NCBI GenBank assembly: GCA_014529385.2
Contig: CM043947.1
Coordinates: 125,272,391 to 125,336,390, forward strand
From: Adiantum capillus-veneris
Lineage: Eukaryota; Streptophyta; Polypodiopsida; Polypodiales; Pteridaceae
DNA: 64,000 nt
Direction: 5' to 3'
Shown: piece after piece, positions 32,245 to 43,540 of the stretch
Position numbering within the stretch: position 1 is the stretch's first letter
Layout: each line of letters starts with the position of its first letter
Notes under the pieces: model-generated
The model's input: the letters and a program-made list of their open reading frames with translations, nothing else
Told to the model about the DNA's origin: nothing
The model's database searches: none
Program-made: the position numbers and the translations under genes

Positions 32245-33133
32245 ACCTCATGCCTGCGGAGCTCCTTTGGCGCTCTCTCTCTCTCCCCCTGAGTCGGCTA
32301 CAGTCGGGCAGCCAAAAACAAAAAATACAATAAAATCAACATTGAAAATTATAGAAGCAATTTTTTGGAAGCCTAAGAGGGAGTTCCCACCCTTCAACTT
32401 GACTCATCAGGAAGGATATTAATAAGCCAAACATTGGCCACAAATAGGCAATGAGGATTTTATTTGCAAGTCCAAAGAATGATTCCATTTGACGTGAAAA
32501 TTTGGCTATCTCAATTGAGTTGTGCATTCATGAAATTTCCTCTCTTTTTTTGTATGGAAAACTGGCAATATGAAAGCATGCAAACATTGGTCCATTGTAT
32601 CCTAAACTGAGATTGAACGCAAAATCTCTTTGAAGCTTGAGGTGTACTTAGCATGTGCTTTCTCTCCCTTTTTCAATGTATGCCATATTTGCTAGTAAGA
32701 GAGCAAGGATATGGGCTACAAATGTGAGTGCTTCCATTGTTGATTTTATTATGGTCTAAGGCTGGCTTGATTCAGCATTTTCATGGTAATACATGACAAT
32801 TCTTTTGGGACTGTATATGGGCCTTGTTTGAGAGTTATGTTGATACCGCATTCATGTATGGTCAAGACAAGTGCACAAAAATTGGAGTTGAATGTTACAT
32901 TTTTAAGTGCTTGATTTGATTGAAAATTATCGCATAGCACTAAAGTTGAGATTCTGTGAATGACCATGGGAGAGTAAAATTTTGGGCTTGTGGTTGATTG
33001 TGCATTTTTTAGTGCTCGGGTTAAACGACCAAATGCTTAAAAGCACTAACAATTCAGCTGTTTTTGAAGAGTTGTGGCAGGAGTGTACTTTCGTTGATCC
33101 AAGAAGGGGTCATCATTGCAAATTATTACAAAA
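31505..33133. repeat. Intergenic flank with CA microsatellites
   Basis: No gene recognised. CA runs lie at about 31853-31865, 31913-31931 and 32206-32240, and a CT run at about 32271-32284. Overlapping frames at 31664-32422 are products of these repeats. This was joined to 12402 before the large element inserted. Confidence 0.7.
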
Positions 33134-33560
33134 CTTGGCTATTTAGAGCCATCCAATTGTTTGGATTAAAAGTTGTATACATGCTAGCTCATAACTTGGT
33201 CTAAAATGCAAATGTTTTTATTTGAGCTAGTGTTTACCCAACAAAATTTGGCTATTGAGAGCCATTCATTTCATTTCATCAAGTTGCATTCATCTCTAGC
33301 TCATAAATTGCTCTAAAATATGTAAAATTTCATGTGAGCTAGTTGTTAGCCAACTTTTTGAAAAACTTTAAATTGTAAAATTTGGCTATCGAGAGCCACT
33401 TCATTTTATCAAAGTTTCATTATTTTCAGCTCTTGGCTTGTTTTTAATTCCATATTTCATTGAGCTAGAAACTAGTCAACTTTGAATCATGCATGAGAGA
33501 TTGTAAAAATTGCAAACTTTGCTTATTTAGGAGCATTTTATCTCTCATTGTTGATGTGTA
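33134..33560 (+). repeat. Four diverged ~115-140 bp tandem repeats
   Basis: Units begin with TTGGCTATTGAGAGCCATT-like words at 33134, 33247, 33381 and about 33517. Each continues with CAT-rich sequence, AGCTC, CTAAAAT, then GAGCTAG and AGCCAACTTT. Identity is modest, so the array is old. Function unknown. Confidence 0.75.
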
Positions 33561-34205
33561 TGCATGAAATTGCTACTAAAGAGCATCATGTGCATAACCA
33601 AAGGTATTTTTTTCCCTTGGGTTTTTTCCCTTTGGCATATTTGGGTATTGAAGACCCTAGCTTTAGGTTTTTTGTTAATGTTTTTTGTGTGTTTTTGGCT
33701 TTCAATAAAAGGTCTTTGGAGCTTTTGTTTACACTTAGCTTCAAATCAACTTGGATTGTAATAAAAAGATCAAGGACTTATCTACCAAGGGGATACTTGC
33801 TCAAGGATGCTCAAAAGAGCATGAATAGATGTAATCCTTCCATGATTTTGCTCTTTTTCATCTCTCCATGCTTGGCTTAAGTAATTTTTTCTTCTAATCT
33901 ATGGTTCTTTCATGTTCAAAAGCTAGGCATACTAAAGTTTCAACACTTTGCTTTGTGAATATTAACTCATCAAAAAATTAGGTTTTATGGGTGCTAATCG
34001 TAGGTAATTGGCCTTGACCTTAGGTTAATGTAGGTTCATTTCTCATTATTCCTAGACTCTTAGTGATAAATTTAATACTCCATTCATTTTTAACATGACC
34101 TAGGGCTATGATTAGGCTTTAGTCTTTTAGTCCAGTTGTCATTAGCATCTCATATTGGAAGAAATAAAAAAGTGCTTAAAAAAATGAAACAAGAAAACTT
34201 CTATG
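33561..34205. other. AT-rich intergenic sequence
   Basis: No gene recognised. A 110-codon frame at 33548-33880 shows no family features and sits in T-rich sequence; I treat it as chance. Confidence 0.5.
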
Positions 34206-34465
34206 TTATGTTGTGTCTATGTGAGGCCTAGCACCTTATTGGCACTTGGTAGGCAAGGGGAATCAACTTGGCTCGCTTGGTAAAGTCCTTGGTCAAGGCC
34301 CTAAACCGATGCCCTGGGCTGATAGGTGTTAGTCGTCGCCTTGGTAGGCTAGTAGGCTTTTGGAACACCTTCTTGAGGGTTCAAGGAGCCGAGAGTCGCA
34401 CCTAGACTTTCCTCGGGGTGGTAGCCTTGTATTCTGCTTTACTTTTTTCTATGAATGACAAAAAA
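34206..34465 (+). mobile_element. Probable tRNA-derived SINE
   Basis: About 260 bp ending in an A run. A-box-like TGGCTCGCTTGGT at 34269-34281 and B-box-like GGTTCAAGGAG at 34378-34388, farther apart than in a tRNA. It is flanked by near-identical 12-bp words, AAAACTTCTATG (34194-34205) and AAAACTTCCATG (34466-34477), as expected of a LINE-mobilised target duplication. Confidence 0.55.
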
Positions 34466-34893
34466 AAAACTTCCATGAGCTTCAAAAGGCTGTGACAAAT
34501 AGATTAGAAGCTTTTTTATAGCCAGTTGACATGATAGACTTAAATGATTTATTAAGATTGGTCACAAAGTTTTTAGGCTAGTAGGTTTATGAACTTGCAT
34601 TAGCCTAGGGTCATAAATGATTTCCTGTGTTTCATGCATAAAACTGAAATTTCAAAGCGGTTTAATCTTCACGATAGTTTAGGTGTCTTTTTTGCTTCAT
34701 GTTGTCTAGTTTTTTATTAGAAAAAAATATTCACTTTTCATGATTGTTCATTGTACTTCATGTTTTTATCCTTGTTGACCTTTGATGCTCATTACTTGTT
34801 CTTATGTTTTGCAGCTCAACATTTATTTCATGGACTTACTTTCTACCATGTCATCGTGTTGCTTCACCAGCACACAAGGACATGCGCCAAATT

Positions 34894-34904
34894 AAGAAGG
34901 GGGG
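34894..34904 (+). other. Polypurine tract before an LTR
   Basis: AAGAAGGGGGG, two bases before a sequence starting TGTTAGCAGCAGC. It marks the downstream repeat as a 3' LTR. Confidence 0.65.
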
Positions 34905-34906
34905 TA

Positions 34907-35876
34907 TGTTAGCAGCAGCTAACACGGGCTACACCAAATATGCATCAAGAGGGAGATATGCTATGGTTGTGCATAATATTTCTAACTCACTTGTATAAGT
35001 CTTGGTCTCATTGGGAGTTTTAAAGTTGTATATGCTAGCTAGAGGTCTCAAACTTAAACCCATAGTATAAGGGATTGTGGTGAAAGCCTTTAAAAGGAAG
35101 CCTTTATGCAAGGAGGCTTCATTCTTGAGGATTCACTTTTGAGATCTCTCTATGTCTCTTGAGTGTTCACTCTATGGCCTAGAGTTGAGCTTAATGCCCA
35201 TGCTTAAGAGGGTAGTGCTAATCCATTGTAATTATAGTAGGCTCTTCTTGATCAATCTAATCTCTACTTTCTCATTAGTCCTATCTTCTCTACACTTCAT
35301 TATGTCATGAAGTAGTTTCACATTTCTCATTATTCTAGATTTGACTATGTGTGATGACTTCTTGATATTAACCACTCCTATTCTTTTATAAGCACTCGGT
35401 TTGTGATATTTAGCATCACTAATTATGTTGATTAACTTGGGTCTTAATCTTGTAATTAGTGTGTGTGCCCTATTTTTTGCTTGTGTGTGGATAGGTTTTA
35501 TGAAACTCTAGCACTATTCACCTCGTGTGTGTAGCTATTGATGAAGTGCCTTGATTGGCATCTGGTGATTGGAGAGGCCAACACCAATGAAATTAGTGTG
35601 TGCTTATCATTAGTGCGCTTGGGGTTTCTAGTCTATGGTAAGCCGGACTTTGGTGGACTTGACATGTGTAGGAGTTGATTGATTAGTGATTAGAGTATGA
35701 TTAGAGTTAGTCTTGCCATGGCTAATTTCTACTTGCATTGGTGAGGTATACTCTTGAATCCTCTATTTCTATTCATCCAATGCTCGTGCTTCCATGCCCT
35801 AGCTGGGTTGCCAATCCACGGATTTGATAATTTTGTGTGGGTTGCAATTAGGTCGTTGCTACAACGCCTCCCAACA
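34907..35876 (+). repeat. 3' LTR of a truncated LTR element
   Basis: About 970 bp, starting TGTTAGCAGCAGC and ending CGCCTCCCAACA. Its last 100 bp share words (TTCCATGCCCTAGC, CCAACA end) with the LTR at 60908-61815, so both belong to one family. No 5' LTR or coding part was found in 31505-34890, so the element is truncated or very diverged upstream. Confidence 0.7.
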
Positions 35877-36068
35877 TTGGACAAAATGTTTTTTTTTTTG
35901 CTTGATTAAAGGGAATCTCAAGAGATGCTCCCATCCCTTCGAGGAGAAAAACCAGGATTTGGCACATGGAGGAGAGAGGGAGAGAAATGGAAAGATTCCA
36001 TGCATCAACGCAAGTGGGAAGAAAGGCGGAGATTTTTTTCTTTGGTTTTTGCAGTGTGCATCAGGACG

Positions 36069-36123
<55 letters not shown>

Positions 36124-36445
36124 AATCTCTTAGGGGAAGGCACAAAGAGATTTGTCTTGTTCTCTCAGTGTCTGAATGTAATCCAAAAGGTTCTTAAGTC
36201 TATAAAGTGATTACAGTCCAAGGTGGAATGTGCAACTAGACAAGAAGGATGACAAGGTTGCATTTGCACCATCTATGGTTGCAAGCTCATGAATGAGTGC
36301 AAGAAGAGAATGACATCAAAAGAAGATGTGGAAATGGCGCACATTAATGAGAGATGTTCCATCTAAGAGAGATGTGGCAGCAGTGCTCGTTGATGAGAGA
36401 GATGCTCCGTTTGAGCATGGAGTTGGGGGGGGGGGGGGGGGGGGG

Positions 36446-36483
<38 letters not shown>
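35877..36483. repeat. Flank with (GA)n and poly(G)-(GA)n microsatellites
   Basis: (GA)n at 36070-36120 (about 25 units). A run of about 25 G at 36425-36449 passes directly into (AG)n to 36482. Frames crossing them are artefacts. No gene recognised. Confidence 0.9.
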
Positions 36484-36486
<3 letters not shown>

Positions 36487-37644
36487 TATGTCTAAACTCT
36501 TACTGGAGACGATGATGGCACGCTCTGGGGCTCAACAAAATGGGTGATGGTGACAAGTTGTTCCATTTTTCCTCTAGATTCAAGGATTTTGTGGTATCTT
36601 CTAGACAAATTAATTGTGCATGTTTCAAAATTGGAGCAAATAGAGTGAGTTGAGATAAATTAAAAACATAAGAACTTACATCTCTTTTCTCAAATAGAGC
36701 CAAGGAATAAAAAATAATTACATCAGTACATAAAGGTTCTTCTCATACAGACACATAACTAGCAATACCACAAAAAACCTTGAGGTTTCCACCACAAAAA
36801 TTCTCATGAGTGTCACTCCAAACAATGTCCCCCTTAAGGAATACCATTATCAAAAACAACAAATCATCATCTAGGGCTTTACAGGGGCCCTTTACCCATT
36901 ACATACCCAAAGAACATGCATAGGAAAAGTTATCAGTACCCAACCATAGCATGTACCATCACCATAATAGGGTAGCCACAAGCCCCATTGCCATAAGGGG
37001 GGAGTTGCAAGCTCCATCACTATCCACAAGTGCTCCTTCTATCAGAAACCTCACGAGGAGGATCCAAACCCGATAATCCAATAGAATCACTCAAGACCTA
37101 GGGTATTGTAGCAAGTCAAGCACCATTACTAGATCCTTGAATGACCACAACCCAACAAAGGAAGAGCAGGCCATACAAGAGGCCGATTTCCTACCCCTTC
37201 ACCAATCCGATGCCACCAAGTAAAAGGGCCTACCACATACCAACTTCTTGTTGAAACATCATAGGGAATAAAAGCGTGAAGCCACCATTGCCTCCCCAAA
37301 GGGAGATAGAAGGAGGCTTCTCTAAAACACAAAAATAAGGTTGGCTAGAGTATGCTATGGCAGTCACAATGAGATATCTCACGCACCCCCTCTCTCAAGG
37401 TAGACCCTTGACCTAGTCTTTCACCACCCAATTTTCATTTGATCTACCAGGGACAGTTTCACTTCCTACCATAGGTGGTCTCTATGAGCATCTGACCCCT
37501 CACATGCAAAGCTACATCATCACCAAATGGACTGAAACCCCGCACGAACCCTAGAACAAACAAATATAATTAAAACTCAACTTTAAAGAGAGGCACCCAA
37601 ATTGGTTTCTCGTTTGAAAACTAACATTTAATGTTGTTTGAGGG
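36484..37644. other. Intergenic sequence, no gene recognised
   Basis: Short frames only. One minus-strand frame (37129-37332) is rich in Trp but lacks family motifs; it could be a diverged LINE tail. Confidence 0.45.
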
Positions 37645-39712
37645 TTTTTTTTTTTTTTGCAATACTCACACTTGTGAGTTAGATTATATCAATAGTTGTT
37701 TGAGGATCATATTGTAAGAAAAATTATTGAGGACCATTGACCCTAAACGTATCCTTAATCCATGTTACAAAATTTCTATATTTCTATCAAGGAATTGTTT
37801 TCGTCTTCTCAACAAGCCGCTTCCTCATGCCGCTGATAGTAGCCATCTGCAAGTTTTTAGCACTAGTTTTGCATGCTGCATTCCGTACTTTTTATGGAAG
37901 AATTTTTCATTCTTAGAAACCCATATGGCTTCCAGGGCTACACCTCTAACTATAAAATTAAAAAAATATTCAAATCTTAATTGTCCAAGCCCTTGGAACC
38001 TTAGTAGCACTAAGTCTCGTCTAAAGAATGGGGTGCCAAGCTAGCAAAACACTTAACTGACTTCCAGGACTACAACTCTAATTATATTAAAAAAATCTTC
38101 AAATATTAATTTTCCAAGCCCTTGGAGCCTTAGTAGCACTAAGTCTTGTCTAAAGAATGGGGTGCCAAGCTGGTAAAACACTTAATTGTAGAATATTCTA
38201 GTGAAGCTCTTGATTGTTGGATATCCTCATATGAGGTAGGATATAGCCTCAATTTGCGGGTTTCATTTGATACAGGTTCCATTTCCAAGACCCTCACTTT
38301 GGCCTTGTCGCCAGTTGGTAAAAATCCAAAAAGAATTTTCTAAAGGAAGAATTTTTCTCATCTTTGCATTTGGAGCACCATTTATTCTTCAACGCCTGGC
38401 TCCATTTGATCTTGCTCCACTTTTTGGACCAAGTTTTGCTGAGATGCCCAACCCACTACTCAGTGAAAGCTAGCTTCTCATAGATTCTCTTTGTCAAGGG
38501 CTAAATAAATTACTTCCTTGGGGCTACTTCCATGCCTTCCACTTGATGAGGAAGATGTGTAAAAGGAGATCTAGGAGTCTACCACAATGACCTCTTCTTG
38601 TAGGGACAAGCTATTGAACTCTTTCAACAAGACAAACATCTTCCTTCATGATGACACTATAGAGAGACCAAGGTGCCAAAACCTTTGTTCTTGAGTCATC
38701 TTGCAATCTTGATCCAATGGTGATCAAGAACAAAACCTTGTAAAATGGAGCCCCAAGGAGACCAGTGTAGAGTAATGTTCTTTCAGTATCCAATCTCTTC
38801 ATCTCAAATGAGTGTGGAGGTGGCTTTGGAACACTTGCCTATAAATTTACCAGTAAAACCCCCATCTCTAATTGCACTCTTTTGGAGGGGAATTCATTTT
38901 TACATATTAAGATTCAACCACTTGCCCCCTCTAGATTTCAGATTTTCATTCATCACCATTTCCCTAGCCATACATGCCAAGCTCTCATCAGATTTGGCCA
39001 AATTTTGAAACAAGTTTGCACAAAGGGCCTCACTATGAATGGAAGGGTCTATGATGCCCAAACCCTACTAATTCATCGGCTTGGCCATGGCCTATCAATT
39101 ACTTGCGACAGAATGCTTCTAGTTACTTTGTTTCTCCATAGAAACTCCTTGATGGGCTTGAGGAATGCCATCCAATTCCTCTGAGATAATTGGAGGAAAG
39201 GAGAGGCAAAGGTAATGTATGGTATCAATAAGGTGTTGATGAGTCTTGCCCGTCAATGAAAAGGAAGTAGGATAAATTTTCATATTTTGTTTAAATCCTA
39301 TCCTGAACCAATTGAAAGTTTGTTTGAAGATCATTCCCTCCCCCATTGGTACTACCAAGTGTCTGAAAATATTGCCCCTCCTAACAATCTCTCCACTCCA
39401 TCCAACATAGTCAAATTTTTTATATTCATAGAGAGATTAATCTTGACTTCTCAATACTACATTGGGAACCCAATGCTATTGCAAAAATATAAACCAATTC
39501 CAATGCCTTTCTGACCGCTCTATTCTACTTGCAAAAACAGTAATGAGGCATCTGCAAACATCTTAATTAGAATCTAGTTTTGCCATTTTGGATTTTTAAT
39601 CCTTGAAGTTGTCCCCTCAATAACTACTCCAACAAATCTGTTAGAGAATAGATGCATGCAACAAATCAAAGAGGGTCCAAGGGGAAGCCTTGATAAATGG
39701 ATCTCTTGATGT
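37645..39712 (-). pseudogene. 5'-truncated LINE, decayed
   Basis: On the minus strand the RT starts in the middle, with a GFPLDPLCFVACIYSL block (QGCPL-type) near 39690-39640. A FADASLLF version of the YADD box follows at about 39533-39558, then HLVVPMGEG, YPTSFSLTGKTHQHLIDT at about 39240, and an IDPSIHSEALCAN-like segment near 39030. Stops and frameshifts are frequent. A T14 run at 37645-37658 on the plus strand is the likely poly(A) tail. 5' truncation is normal for LINEs. The 5' end abuts the gag fragment at about 39713. Confidence 0.68.
37929..38190. repeat. 132-bp tandem duplication inside the LINE remnant
   Basis: Two copies beginning CTTCCAGG at 37929 and 38061, each running to AAAACACTTAA; about 88-90% alike by eye. 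Confidence 0.85.
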
Positions 39713-40971
39713 CAAATGAGCTGAAAAATCTTGAGTTGAAGAGAATCGTGGACATGCAGCTACAAATCCCTGAGCTAATGTATTTAAATCCATGATTTCC
39801 CTTGGTGGAATGTTTTGGAACCATGTCAAATATTTTCCTTCTAAAGTCATTCCAAATGCCTCAAATTGAGTGTGGAAATCAAACATGCTTTCTGCTCTTA
39901 ACACTTGCTTGAAGCTAGCTAAGTGGTCATATGGATCCCCAGATCCACTTTATTTTTTTACCCACTCTTGAAAATCAGTTGTCCTGACACGTCTGTTCGG
40001 CTCAGCTCCAACTCTTCTGGCAGTTGGTCATGTCTTGAGTCCTTCAAACCAATCTGTTGGAAATAGTGACTCATGTAGCCCTGCACTGGCTCTAATGTCA
40101 CTCGATTTTCTTCGTGATGAGGTGGGTTTGGGTTTTTTAACATTTCTCCCAAACGATTTCTCGCGGAGTTCCTCTCTTGGAATAGGATCAAGTCCTTGCC
40201 CCAATATCCAATCTCTTATACAGTATCCTTGGTATCTGGTCTGTTCTACCTCCTCATGACTCATCATACCAAAGTTATTGTTATAACAATCCCTAAATAG
40301 GTAAGATGGTAGATCTTTTGGACCCTTGTCCTTGATCTTGAAGATATAGATGATCTTAATGGGTGTTAACTGCCTTGACTTGGCATGAGAGGTCCATAAA
40401 AGATCCCTGACATTCCTATCCTCCCAACAATAGACTCCAATCCTATGATTATCAGTGGTAAGCCGTTCCAAAGGTTTCAGGTCAACTTGATCGTATCCCT
40501 CAAATGCTAAAGTCGGTGGACCTTATTTTTCTTCCATATCTAGAATTATTGTATTCACTTCTAACCCCCATTTGTCTATCACACCAGGATTTTCAACTTT
40601 TGACATATTGAGTCTCGTTTTTATCCATATACATTTTTCCTTGTTTCTTTGCTCTTATTTCCTCTTCAAACTCTATTTCATGGTCACCAATGCAAATGGC
40701 ATACTCTTTATTAGGATCTAGGTACCTGAGCTCCATAGACATTAGTCTTATAAAAGGTGAGTATGTGCTTATATCGCGTTGTTGTTCCAGTTCTTGACTG
40801 AGTAGAATAGGAAGACATTTCAGATGCTGAGTCGGAATAAGTGTCTGGGACTTCTTCAAAGATAGTGCCCAATTGATCACCTTGATTCACACTCTCTTCG
40901 GTGGATACCCTACTAGTGGTCTCTCCAAGTACGCCTTGATTTGCTAGTGTACGACTAGATCTAAGGTTCAT
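39713..40971 (-). pseudogene. Gag fragment of a relative of the 19 kb element
   Basis: On the minus strand the frame starts MNLRSSRTLANQ at 40971, parallel to MNLRSGRNLQNNQ of the 19 kb element. It continues with ESVNQGDQLGTIFEEV (compare GSVNQSWVQPLEPIFEG). The middle is frameshifted around 40480-40600. The capsid core FKQVLRAESMFDFHTQFEAF / MTLEGKYLTWFQ (about 39905-39810) matches FKQVLRAEQITDFHTQYEGF in the large element. The rest of gag-pol is absent, replaced by the LINE. This confirms that the unusual Gag N-terminus is a family feature. Confidence 0.85.
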
Positions 40972-40999
40972 ATAGACTTGTTAAGCCCTAGATAGAGGA

Positions 41000-42918
41000 C
41001 TTACTGGATTAGATTGTTATCCATTTTTCCACTTGACTTGAATTCAACTCCTATCAAGCTCCCAATTCTTTGCATGCAACCTGGTTCTTGTGTCAATTTT
41101 ATGTGTTTTCTCTCAAAGACTGTACAATTTTTGCTAACTATTGTGATTATTCTTTGTATATCAAGTCAATCTGAGGTAAGTGAGTCAGCAAATGAGACTT
41201 CCAAATTTTACCCTTGCAAAGAGAGAAAGGACTAATCTGCAACCTGGAAATTGAGTTAACATGTATTGATTTGGATTCGATGGAACCCAAACTTGACTAG
41301 TGACCTTGTGTTATGTTGCTCTAACATTGTACAAGCTCAAAAGTCCAAAATCTTGTCTCTGGGACTCAAAAGTAAATAATCAAATTATTTAATTTTCTTA
41401 GTTTTCTCACTTTCTAGACTTGTTTTGCCATATAGACACCTTGTTGTAGTCTCAGGACAAGTTTCACTACGTTTGAACAAGATTTGTCCAAGTTATCAAC
41501 AAATATTTAGTGTCCGCAGACTCGGTTTTCAAGAATCTGGCTTAAGTCTCACTTTTGTGATCCAAATTCCACCAAACTTGATATGAGTGACATGCTTGAT
41601 ATGCTTGACCCTGTGATATACCGAATTGTGCAAAAACTCTCTATTCTGGGGTACATGTAAATAATCACGATTATTTATTTCTGGGACTTTTTAGCATTTT
41701 TTAGCCAAGATGATGATACAAATAGGTAAAGCAACTTAACTTAAGCTCCCCAGCAAGGTTTCACAAAGTTTGGATAAACCCTGGTCAATTTTTCAACAAT
41801 TTTGTGTCTACAGACTGTCTTTATAAAACTAGCCACAATTTTCACTTTTAAAGATCCAAATTTTACCAAATTTGATATGAGTGTTCAATACAACATGATA
41901 AAACCTGCGGTATGCTTGGTTGGCCAAGCATACCACAGGTCAGCCAAAAATACTTGAAAATTGGACAAAAGTAAATAATCATATTTACAATTGTCAAATT
42001 TTAGCATATTATTTATCATGTGTATATACACACAGGTTAAACTCTTTAAACTAAGCCTCTGAGTCAAGTTTCACAAAATTTGAACAAGATTCATCTAGTC
42101 AAACTCAATTTCTTGACAAATAGTACAATTTTCTTTTTTTTATGGTCTATTTTGTGATCCAAACTCTATGAGCATTCACAAAAGATGTTTGTGATCATGC
42201 ATAGAGTCTTTGGTATCAACCTTGATCAGTTTGAGCCAAATGTAAATAATCGTGATTATTTACTTTTGGTCTAAAATGAACAATTTTTGCAATTTTTGCA
42301 ATAGTCAGTCTTTTTGTGACATGGTTTAAGCCTCTGAGTCAAGTCAAAACTTAATTTGGCCTTACTTCTCAAGAAAATGTAAATAATCTGAGTTTTTTAC
42401 AACTCTTGAAAACTTACCTCAAATGCATCTTTATGCTTACCACCTGGTTCATACAACTTTTATGAGCATAATCTCCAGTCGGTTTCAGTGGTTGACAGTC
42501 TTTTGATGTTGTTTCAAGCGTAGACTTGTAATTCTACAACTTCACATAAACAACTCACAGATGATTCTTTTGGAGCGAGCAATGATTTGAGATCCACCTT
42601 GGATTCTACTTACCCTACTCCTAGGTTCTTCTGCAATTGGGTTGTGGAAGGTGTCCACAAACTCTCCTTTTCTTGTTTTTTATGGTTTCTTGAGCATTGA
42701 TCTTAATACTTGTCTTGTCCATCAATCATTCTCAAAATCCCAACCTAATCCTGCAATCCTACAAGGTACTTAGCAAGTACAATTTACTCCCAAGCTACCT
42801 CTACACAGCAAAAGATGACACTCTTAAGCTATGCAGTTTTAAAGAGAAAGCTATCCTAGAGGAACCTAAAGGACAACTATACTAGATGCTCTTATTTTCC
42901 CTAGTTTAGGTCTAATCA
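41000..42918 (-). repeat. Leader of the minus-strand relative, tandem repeats with a different palindrome
   Basis: Non-coding leader between primer site and gag. Diverged ~300 bp units share CAAGTTTCACAAA-TTTGAACAAGAT, GATCCAAATT-ACCAAA and GATATGAGTG. Each holds GTAAATAATC, in the best copies paired with its complement (GTAAATAATCGTGATTATTT, 42242-42263). Copies start at 41372, 41657, 41971, 42242 and 42379: spacing 285, 314, 271 and 137 bp. Confidence 0.85.
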
Positions 42919-42936
42919 TCCCCGGCAGTGATGCCA
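42919..42936 (-). other. Primer-binding site of the minus-strand relative
   Basis: On the minus strand TGGCATCACTGCCGGGGA, two bases after an ACA end. It is the same layout as the 19 kb element's site with several changes in the middle. Confidence 0.75.
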
Positions 42937-42938
42937 AA

Positions 42939-43540
42939 TGTGGGTGGGTTTTTTCACCTCGCCCTTATCTTATTGCAGACATAGTGGGAACCACGAACAT
43001 AATTGGCAATCCATGGGACAAAGATGACTTGACTAGTGCATGGAGGCTACAAGAGGTTGTCAACCTCTTTAAAAACAACAAACAACTCGCATCTAACTCA
43101 AGCTCCACTCAAATGACCTAAGTCATCAAAAGCTAGTCGCTAATCAGCAAGCAAACCATGATTGTTACAGCATCAAACAACATCCAAATGCTATGAAACT
43201 TCGAGGACAAGTATATAAGACCTAAGCACACATGCTTATGGTCTCAAATCTCACTTTTAATGAGTGGAAAAAAATGTGATTATTAACAGTAGTGAGATTT
43301 TGACCTAGTCATTGTTGCTAACCTTGAATGCATCTAAATGCTTAGCAATGATCCCCAATACCCCATCTATACTTACTTTGTGATTTCCTAGCTTAAATTC
43401 CTACTTATGATGAAATTAGATTGCGTGTTAGTGATGTCAAATGCTACAATCTATCATGATATGTTTATGTCAATGCGTAGAGCTCTTACATATGGTTGCT
43501 ATGCAATAGACAACACTTCAATGTGACAACCAACAAAGGA
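42939..43540 (-). repeat. Probable 5' LTR of the minus-strand relative, outer end unresolved
   Basis: The plus strand starts TGTGGGTGGG next to the primer site, so the LTR extends to higher coordinates. I could not fix the other end; 43540 is only a guess based on CAACA words at 43511-43535. Confidence 0.4.

Noticed and set aside
31505-34906. Internal region of a non-autonomous LTR element ending in the LTR at 34907
   Set aside because: No matching 5' LTR or primer site was found, so I only annotate the 3' LTR.
35824-36210. 128-codon frame
   Set aside because: Runs through the (GA)25 repeat as RERERE; low complexity.
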